From Hyalangium versicolor (lineage in GTDB: Bacteria; Myxococcota; Myxococcia; Myxococcales; Myxococcaceae): DNA of 64,000 bases. Under the pieces are notes generated by a model. It saw nothing but the letters and a program-made list of their open reading frames with translations, made no database searches and was not told the origin of the DNA. Each line of letters begins with the position of its first letter. The first letter of the stretch is position 1. This document shows, piece by piece, positions 27,600 to 36,200 of the stretch. The translations under genes were made by a program, and so were the position numbers. The DNA lies in assembly GCF_020103695.1 (NCBI RefSeq), contig NZ_JAHXBF010000020.1, positions 1 through 64,000 on the forward strand, read 5' to 3'.

Positions 27600-28721
27600 A
27601 TGATCATCCCCCATGCGACGCCGTCGTTGTCCATCTGCCGCGCGGTTGCTCTCGCGGCTCTGACCCTCATCGTCGTTCCCGCTTGCGGAGACAGCGAGCC
27701 CTCCAACCCCGCGCTCTCCGCTGAAGAGCGGCAGCGGCTCGAGCAGCACGTCTCGGAGCTGGAGGCTCGCGTCGCGGAGCTGGAGGCCCAGGTCGCCCAG
27801 CAGCAGCAGGACGCTTCTGCCTCCCAGAAGGAGATGGAGGAGCTGACCGGGAAGCTGGACGAGGTCAGCCAGGATCTCGCCGATGCGCGGGAGCTGTTGG
27901 CCACCCAGGACTGGCAGGGCGTGCTCGTCAAGCTGGATGAGGCGAAGGCGCAGATCTCCGCACTCGAGACGCGCATCGCTGGCCTGGACGGCACCCTGGA
28001 GCTCAAGGCGGGGCTGAGCTTCGGCAATGAGCCGTTCGCGCTGGATCAGCAGTACACCTCCTCGACCGGCGAGAAGCTCACCTTCACCGAGCTGCGCTAC
28101 TGGCTGACCAACATCCAGCTCATCAAGCAGGATGGGAGCAAGGTGGCGCTCGCGGACAGCTACTACCTGATGGAGCTCATCAAGGAGCAGAACGTGGAGG
28201 GCGGGGCCGAGTCGGGTCCCACGCCGCGGCCGAAGCTGCCCGCCAACCGCCGAGAGAGCGTGAGCGTGGCCTCTGTGCCCGCTGGCGTCTACACCGCCAT
28301 CGAGTTCAGCATCGGCGTGGATCCCACCCACAATGATGACTTGAGCCTGCAGGCCGGCGAGCTGCACACCCTCAAGAACATGACGAACCTGACCTGGATG
28401 TGGTTCACCAGCTACATCTTCACCAAGACGAAGGGCCAGTACGTCGCGGTGGATGGAAGCACTGGCATCTTCGCCTGGGAGACGGGCACCAACGCCGATT
28501 ACCGCACGACGCGGCAGACGTTCTCCACGCCTGTCACCGTGAACGCGAAGAAGCGCGTGAGCGTGAACCTGCGCGCGGATGTGTCGAAGCTCTTCACCCA
28601 GCTCAGCCCCTCCACCACGTCCACCATCAACGCGGGTCAGACCGACGCTCGCGCCACGTTGTCGAATGGTTTCCGGGACATGTTCTCGGTGGTCGCCGTG
28701 GAGAACACGGATCGGTGGTGA
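27600..28721 (+). CDS. mbnP: MbnP family lipoprotein with N-terminal coiled coil, 373 aa
   Basis: A lipoprotein signal (lipobox VPAC, Cys29) is followed by a heptad-rich coiled coil at about residues 40-130, then an MbnP-type domain: FGNEPFALDQQY, LRYWLTNIQL, VPAGVYTAIEFSIGVD and NLTWMWFTSYIF. MbnP proteins are periplasmic or surface copper-related proteins paired with MbnH, a diheme enzyme that in methanotrophs oxidises a Trp of MbnP to kynurenine. The WxW at 266/268 is conserved with the second MbnP here and may hold the substrate Trp. The coiled-coil extension is absent from the second copy. The stop overlaps the MbnH start (GTGA). Confidence 0.85.
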   Translation: MIIPHATPSLSICRAVALAALTLIVVPACGDSEPSNPALSAEERQRLEQHVSELEARVAELEAQVAQQQQDASASQKEMEELTGKLDEVSQDLADARELLATQDWQGVLVKLDEAKAQISALETRIAGLDGTLELKAGLSFGNEPFALDQQYTSSTGEKLTFTELRYWLTNIQLIKQDGSKVALADSYYLMELIKEQNVEGGAESGPTPRPKLPANRRESVSVASVPAGVYTAIEFSIGVDPTHNDDLSLQAGELHTLKNMTNLTWMWFTSYIFTKTKGQYVAVDGSTGIFAWETGTNADYRTTRQTFSTPVTVNAKKRVSVNLRADVSKLFTQLSPSTTSTINAGQTDARATLSNGFRDMFSVVAVENTDRW

Positions 28722-29806
28722 GTGCTCTCTGGCTCCGGCGGACGGCGGCGAGGTTCCTGCTGCCCGTCCTGCTGGGGGCATGTGGCGAAGGGACCGGGGG
28801 ACCGACGTCCCCCGTACCAGCCGATGACGAAGTCCCGCGGTCCCTTCCCGCGGGCTTCTCTTCCCTGCCAACGCATCAGGGCAATCCCCTCACACCCGAG
28901 GGGGTCTCCCTGGGGCGTTGGCTTTTCTATTCTCCCTCGCTCTCGAGCACCGGGCAGGTCTCCTGCGCCACCTGCCACCCGCAGGCGCGCGCCTTCGCGG
29001 ACGAGACGCCCCTCACGCAGCATGGGGTGAGCGGCCGGCCTCTCGCGCGGCATACTCCGGCGCTCATCAACCTGGCCTGGGTGGGGGAGCTCTTCTGGGA
29101 TGGGGGCGTGAAGAACCTGGAGTCCCTCTCGCTCGCTCCTCTCACGCATCCCGATGAGCTGGGGCAGGCCGATCTGTCCGCGCTGCTGGAGCGGCTGGCC
29201 TCGCAGCCCGAGGCCGTGCGGCGCTTCGAGGCGGCCTTCGGGCCTGACGGGCTGAACCTGAGCAACCTCCTGCGGGCGCTCGCCCAGTTCCAGCGGACCC
29301 TGGTGTCCGCGGACTCCCGCTACGATCGCTGGCGGCGCGGCGAGCCCGGCGGAGTGCTGAGCACCCAGGAGCAGGAGGGGTTTGCGCTCGTGCAGAGGCA
29401 CTGCGTGTCGTGCCACGGCTCGGAGCTCTTCACCGACAACGCATTCCACAACAACGGGCTGGATGCCCAGTTCGGTTCGGGTACGGAGGTGACGCGGGGC
29501 CGGGGCCGCGTCACCCAGAACGCCGCGGACGACGGGCTCTACAAGACACCTACGCTGCGGAACGTGACGCGCTCGGCGCCCTACATGCATGACGGCCGCT
29601 TCGCCACGCTCGACCAGGTGCTGGAGCACTATCGGCACGGCATGGTGGCTTCGGCCACGCTGGATCCGTTCTTCCAGCGCAGCCCTGTCTCTCCTGGACT
29701 CAACCTGGAGGACAGGGAGAAGGTCGCCATCCTCGCCTTTCTCGAGGCGCTGACGGACGAGTCCTTCCTCACCGACTCCAGGTTGGGTCCTCCCGAGGCC
29801 GAGTAG
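28718..29806 (+). CDS. mbnH: MbnH-like diheme cytochrome c peroxidase family lipoprotein, 362 aa
   Basis: A lipoprotein signal ends in LLGAC. Two c-type heme sites, CATCH and CVSCH, are spaced as in bacterial diheme peroxidases, with the later APYMHDGRFATL motif supplying a distal Met/His region. The GTG start at 28718 overlaps the mbnP stop, so the two genes are coupled; the frame is open further upstream but only as a shadow of mbnP. Known MbnH enzymes use a high-valent diheme state to modify a Trp in MbnP, and the strict pairing here supports that role rather than general peroxide detoxification. Confidence 0.88.
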   Translation: MSALWLRRTAARFLLPVLLGACGEGTGGPTSPVPADDEVPRSLPAGFSSLPTHQGNPLTPEGVSLGRWLFYSPSLSSTGQVSCATCHPQARAFADETPLTQHGVSGRPLARHTPALINLAWVGELFWDGGVKNLESLSLAPLTHPDELGQADLSALLERLASQPEAVRRFEAAFGPDGLNLSNLLRALAQFQRTLVSADSRYDRWRRGEPGGVLSTQEQEGFALVQRHCVSCHGSELFTDNAFHNNGLDAQFGSGTEVTRGRGRVTQNAADDGLYKTPTLRNVTRSAPYMHDGRFATLDQVLEHYRHGMVASATLDPFFQRSPVSPGLNLEDREKVAILAFLEALTDESFLTDSRLGPPEAE

Positions 29807-29809
29807 GCC

Positions 29810-30958
29810 TCAGGGCGAGCCGTAGGGATCCGAGAAGCGCGGATCGCTCAGGAACTGTGGATCGGTGAGGGCCTCCAGGAAGGCGAGGAGGTCCTCCCGC
29901 TCCTCCTTCGTCAGCGTGAAGCCTCGCACGAAGCCACTCTGCAGGGGGCTCAACTGGCCCCCCTGGACCTGGCGCGCTCGCCCGCCTGCGGCGTAGTGAT
30001 CGATGACGTCGGAGAGCGTCGCGATGCTGCCGTCGTGCATGTACGGCGCGGTGACGGAGACGTTTCGCAGCGAGGAGGCACGGAAGCGCCCCATGTCCGC
30101 GGCCTGTCCCGTCAGCTCGATCACCCCCGGATCCACGGTGGGGTAGGCTCCCTTTCCGTCCTCGTTGTAGAGGCCGGTGTTGTGGAAGGCCTGCACGGGC
30201 ATGTTGGTCAGTTCCGAGGCCGACGCATCCAGGAAGTTGAACCCGGAGTGACAGTGATTGCACTCCAGGCGCTCGGACATGAAGAGATCCATGCCACGCT
30301 TTGCCGCAGGCGAGAGGGCATCCACCTCTCCCCGGTAGATATAGCGATCATACGGAGAGTTGCCGGAGATGAGCGTGCGCTCGAAAGCGGCCAGGGCGCG
30401 CGTGAGCGAGGCCATGGAGACCGGCTCGGGGTTCTCGGGAAAGGCCTCCTTGAAGCGGGAGGCGAGCTCCGCATCCTGGCCCAGGCGCCCGAGCAGCTCC
30501 GCCGCCTTGTCCGCGAACCCCAGCTCCACAGGCTCGGTGCCGAACAGCGGCGTCAAGGCCTGCAGTTCCAGGGTGGTCAGGGAGGGATTGGCCCAGGTGA
30601 GGCTGGTGGCGTAGGCCACGTTGGCCAGCCCCTGGGCATTGCGGCGGTGGATGGCTCCCGTGCTGCCCTCGGCATGCTGCTTGCCATCCGTGAAGGCCAG
30701 GGACTGCAGGTGGCACGAAGCACACGACTGGGTGCCATTGAGCGACAGGCGTTTGTCATAGAAGAGGCGTCGGCCCAGCTCCACCTTCGCCTCCGTCATG
30801 GGGTTGTCCTCGGGAACCCGGGGCTTGGGGAAACCGGCGGGCAGCTTCCAGTCGTAGGCGCCCGGCTCCTGCTCTTCCTTCTTCTCGTCTCCGCAGCCCG
30901 TGCCCAGCCAGGCCACGGAGACCAGCACTCCCGTCCAGCGGTGCATGTGTGAAGTCAT
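29810..30958 (-). CDS. mbnH: second MbnH-like diheme cytochrome c peroxidase family lipoprotein, 382 aa
   Basis: Lipoprotein signal with lipobox GTGC, then heme sites CASCH and CNHCH and the APYMHDGSIATL motif, matching the MbnH encoded tail to tail at 28718-29806. The ends of the two genes are only three bases apart, so transcription converges. The ATG at 30958 is preferred because AGGTGG lies five bases upstream; a GTG at 30967 directly after the mbnP stop is the alternative. It follows its mbnP partner at once in the same operon. Confidence 0.87.
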   Translation of the reverse strand: MTSHMHRWTGVLVSVAWLGTGCGDEKKEEQEPGAYDWKLPAGFPKPRVPEDNPMTEAKVELGRRLFYDKRLSLNGTQSCASCHLQSLAFTDGKQHAEGSTGAIHRRNAQGLANVAYATSLTWANPSLTTLELQALTPLFGTEPVELGFADKAAELLGRLGQDAELASRFKEAFPENPEPVSMASLTRALAAFERTLISGNSPYDRYIYRGEVDALSPAAKRGMDLFMSERLECNHCHSGFNFLDASASELTNMPVQAFHNTGLYNEDGKGAYPTVDPGVIELTGQAADMGRFRASSLRNVSVTAPYMHDGSIATLSDVIDHYAAGGRARQVQGGQLSPLQSGFVRGFTLTKEEREDLLAFLEALTDPQFLSDPRFSDPYGSP

Positions 30959-30967
30959 GGTGGCCAC

Positions 30968-31852
30968 CTATTCCGCCCGGATGAAGGTCTGGGGAGCCAC
31001 CGCGGGAGCGCCGGCCTCCATGGAGAGCCCCAGCCGCTGGAAGATGGGAGCGCAGTCCGGATCCTCCTTCTGGGACATGCACCCGATGGAGGTGTTGCTC
31101 ACCTCGGAGTTGGAATCCAGGTTGGTGTCGGCGAAGAGGGTGGCCAGATCCAGCACGACCTTGCCCGTCTCGGGGGAGAACGCCTCCAGTGAAACCTCGG
31201 GGGTGTTGGGGAAGGCGCACCCGGCGGAGCCCGTGGTCTGCCCCGGCGGCGGGCCCGCGCAGTCAGTGCTGCCCAGATGCATGAAGTGGCCTGCCTTCAG
31301 GCCCGTGGTGCGGCCGTCGACCCGGAGGAAGACATAGCCGGTGCGCCAGCCCCAGAAGAGCGTGGGATCATTGAAGGGCGCCTTCGCGGTGGAGACGTCC
31401 TGGTGGTTCAATTCGGGAGGCAGGCCCAGCCGGAAGCGCAGGCCGTGGTAGTGCCCCTCGGGCACGGTGCCGGTGATGCGTGTGTTTGTCTTCGTTGTTC
31501 CGTTGCTGCACAGGCTTGTCTTGTTCTCGAAGTCGAGGAGGGCGGCGCCCTCGGCCTGCCACTCGCCATCCTCCTTCAGCTTGAGGGGCACCTCCTGGCC
31601 CGCGTCTGTGACGAGCCGGACGTCATGCAAGTACATGCGGAAGTCGAAGGGCTCGTACGTCGTTCCCGTCGTGCCCAACCCTGTGTACGTCTGCCCGCAG
31701 GCGAAGGGCTTGCCGCCCGCGCGGACTTCGAAAGGGATGCTGACTTCGAGGGGAGGCGTCTCGGGGGGCGGGGATTCTTCGTCTCCGCAGCCTGTAGCAC
31801 CGATGACGACAATGGAGAGGAGGAGCGTTGAGCGCGCGAAAGACAACGTCAT
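30968..31852 (-). CDS. mbnP: second MbnP family lipoprotein, 294 aa
   Basis: Lipobox ATGC (Cys22) followed by the MbnP fold: IPFEVRAGGKPFACGQ, FRMYLHDVRL, VPEGHYHGLRFRLGLP, and the WGWRTGYVF segment at about 167-174 that aligns with WMWFTSYIF of the other copy. Several Cys residues (52, 115, 197, 212, 259, 267) could form disulfides. It heads a two-gene unit with the downstream mbnH. Its promoter must lie in the 200 bases towards the aldo/keto reductase gene, where a 13-base inverted repeat is present. Confidence 0.87.
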   Translation of the reverse strand: MTLSFARSTLLLSIVVIGATGCGDEESPPPETPPLEVSIPFEVRAGGKPFACGQTYTGLGTTGTTYEPFDFRMYLHDVRLVTDAGQEVPLKLKEDGEWQAEGAALLDFENKTSLCSNGTTKTNTRITGTVPEGHYHGLRFRLGLPPELNHQDVSTAKAPFNDPTLFWGWRTGYVFLRVDGRTTGLKAGHFMHLGSTDCAGPPPGQTTGSAGCAFPNTPEVSLEAFSPETGKVVLDLATLFADTNLDSNSEVSNTSIGCMSQKEDPDCAPIFQRLGLSMEAGAPAVAPQTFIRAE

Positions 31853-31973
31853 GTCTGTACTCCTGGGGGATGGGAGCCCTGGACATAATGACGCAGGTGC
31901 ACCCTCGCACGTGCATGTTTGTCTCTATCGATCCATGTCGCGGATATTCACCACGTGGATGGAATTTCAAAGT

Positions 31974-31986
31974 CACTACGGTAGTG
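31974..31986. promoter_or_regulatory. 13-base palindrome upstream of the second mbnP, possible operator
   Basis: CACTAC and GTAGTG arms around one central G, about 120 bases ahead of the mbnP start. It is the only clear symmetric site seen in this intergenic stretch. No copy was noticed in front of the other mbnP, so its function is unproven. Confidence 0.3.
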
Positions 31987-32055
31987 CCACGAAGCCATAA
32001 AACATCGCGTCTCGCCTCGTGACACGCCCGTGACAACTCTCTGTTACGGGCGCGG

Positions 32056-33081
<1,026 letters not shown>

Positions 33082-33243
33082 GGTTTTCCTCCGTGTGGCG
33101 GCAGGTGCCGCGAGGGGCCCTGGCCTAACCCGCCCGAGCGTCCCTCGCCACAGGGAACGTCCCGCTCTGTCTGCTCCCCGGCTTCCCGCCGCTTCCGGTG
33201 CAAGGCATGCTGCACCCTGCACGCTCTCGGAGGGGGGAATGTC

Positions 33244-36200
33244 GTGGCTCGGTTTGGCTGGCTTCACCTGTCGGATCTTCATCTGGGAGCACCGGGTTCG
33301 GGTCTGCTCCAACCCGAGACCCGGGAGGCCTTTGAACAGGATCTGCGCAGGCTCCATGAGAAATCGGGACCGTGGGATGTGGTGTTCATCTCGGGAGACC
33401 TCACCGAGTCAGGGCGGACACGCGAGTTCGATCTGGTGAACTCCACGCTGGGCTCGTTGTGGGAGTATCTCCGGAGCCTGGGCTCGGATCCGTGCCTGCT
33501 CGCTGTTCCCGGCGATCACGACATCTGGCAGGTCCCCCTCAAGAATGAGCGCCTCTTCGAGCAGCACACTGCGTTCAGCCTGCGGCAGGTGATCCGAGGC
33601 GCGGTCTCGGACGAGAAGACGGCGCAGTCCCTCTGGGAGGTGTTCACTCCGTTCACCCAGTGGTTCAACAAGTGGCGGGGCGCGCATCCCTCTGCCTCGC
33701 TCAAGGCGTTCCAGCGGGGGCTGCTGCCAGGAGACTTCGTGGCCACCATCGAGGCTCAGGGCATGAGCGTAGGTGTCGCCGGCCTCAACTCGCTCTTTCG
33801 CAGCTCCGAGAAGGAAGGGCTGGTCGGCCTGCGCGAGGTGGACCTGCAGCAGGTCGAGGGCGCGATGGGAAGGGATGTCCAGGGGTGGATGGAGCAGCAC
33901 GAGCTCGTGTTCCTCTTGACGCACCATGCTCCGTCGCGTCTGAACGCCAAGCCTCTGGCTGAACTGGGAATGAAGCTCACACCCGCTGGAAGCGTGCTCC
34001 TGCACCTCTGCGGAGGGCGGCAGTCGCTGGAGGAGCGGACCGTCGACTTCCGGAGGCAGCCATGGACTCTGGCACTGCGCGGGCCGTCACTGCTCAGTGG
34101 AAAGCTGCCCGGGCTCTGGGGCTATACCGTGGGCGAGATTGCGGGGGCCGGCACGGAGGGGCAGATCAAGATCTCGCCGCGTTACGTCTCCGAGCGCAAA
34201 GGCGTGATCGTCTTCGGGGCAGCCAGTGGTGCCGCGCAGCCTGTCTCCGATGAGCTGGTGTTTCCGATTGCGGGACTCCTCAAGGAGCGAGCCCTCGCCA
34301 GCCTCGAGGGCGTCACCGAGGGGGTGAGAGCCGTGGCCCCTGTGCTGGGGCCAGGCCTGGCGGCTCAGCGCAACGACGAGCTGCCTCGGCTCAGCGCTGC
34401 CGAGCCGGTGGTCCCCTGGTCGAAGCCTCCGCCAGGAGTGATGCTCCAGGGCGTACTAGGCACGGGGGGGCAGGAGGTGGGTTGGCTGGCCTGGGCGCCT
34501 TCGGGAGAGGCGCTGGCCATAGGGTTCTCAAGGGGAATGATTGCGTATTGGAGCCTCAGTGCGGGCTTGCCGCGGTGGACAATCCGGGCCCACCCGAAAG
34601 AACTGGTCGACCTCTGTTTCTCCCCAGACTCACAGATGATCGCCTCCCGCTCGTATTCGGACGTTCGCCTCTGGCGAACGGATGGCACTCGGGTCAAGAC
34701 GCCCAGGCCGCTCCAGGAGCGGGGTTCTCTGGCGGCGTGGTCTTCCTCGGGACTTCTCGTCACGGATTGGGGGCCAGGAGCCCTGCAGATCTGGGACTCG
34801 CGTACCTGGGCTGAGGCCGGCAGGGTGGCATTGGGTCGCGACTCAGCGCTGGTGCTGGCTCTGGCCTGGTCCCCAGATGGGCAGTTGCTGGCATGTGGCG
34901 GCAGAGGCCCGGCCAACGTGAACTTCATTCGAGCGCAGCCCGCGGCTGGCGGCGAATCGTATTCCTTTGAGAGAGCCGGATTCATCTGGACCAAGGCTGA
35001 TGTCATCGACATGGCCTGGCATCCGAATTCGCGAATGTTGGCGATCGCCAGCCGGGACAAGACCGTCCGCATTCTGGGTCTCAGCGACGCCTGGGACGAG
35101 CTGGCCTTCCTCGAAGGACACACGGATGTCGTCACCAGCGTCGCGTTCTCGTGGGATGGGCGCCTGTTGGCCTCGATGTCGCTCGACGGAACCGTGCTCT
35201 TGTGGCGCACGGATACCTGGGAGGAGGTGGCCCGGCTCGCTGAGCCAGCGGGACGGCTGCCCTATGCGGGCCTGGCCTTCTCGCCCACCCAGGATGTGCT
35301 TGCGACCATGGGCCCCGGCGGTGCCTCCGTGCGCCTCTGGGATCTCGATGTCGACATCCTCCTGCGAACTCCGGTGGTCGCGGAGACCGTGCACGAGGTC
35401 AGCGCCAAGGTCGTGCTCGTGGGAGAGGGGCGCACGGGCAAGAGCTGCCTGGCGCTGCGCATGGTTCAGGATCAGTACGAGGAGATGGAGTCCACCCATG
35501 GCATGCGCTTCTGGTCGATGCCCCTGGAGCAGGCCGGCTCGGTGAACTCTGCGGCTGGTACCCGGCGCGAGGTCGTCCTGTGGGATCTCGGAGGCCAGAG
35601 TGAGTACCAGCTCGTGCACCAGCTCTTCCTGAGGGATTCGACCGTGGCTCTCATGGTCATGGAGCCCGGGCGCGGCGAGCGGGCCCTCGAGGAAATTGAG
35701 GGGTGGCACCGGCGCCTGCTGGCCCAGGCCCGGGAGCGGAAGATCCGCAAGCTGCTGGTCGGCACCAAGGTGGATACGTCTGAGGCGCCAGTGAATCGCG
35801 CCGCGCTTCAGGAACTGGTGCAGCGGCTTGAGTTCGAGTCCTACGTGCTGACGAGCGCCAGGCAAGGGCAGGGCATCCAGGAGCTCAAGAATGCCCTTGA
35901 TAAGGCCATCGAGTGGGAGACGCTCGAGAAGGTCAGTCGCCCCGAGCTCTTCCAGCGCATCCGCCAGCTCATCCAGAAACTGCGCGACTCGCGCCGGGTC
36001 GTCCTGCGCTTCATTGAACTCGAGAGCGAGCTCCAGCGGGAGATGGGCGATTCCTTCGACCGGGGGGCGCTCCAGGCCGTCGTCAGCCATCTCACCCGGC
36101 AGGGCCGGGTCGCGGACACGCGGATGGCCGGTGGAACGCGGGTGCTCATCCTGGAGGTAGAGCAGATCGAGCGCTACGCGGGCTCGCTCATCGTCGCGGC

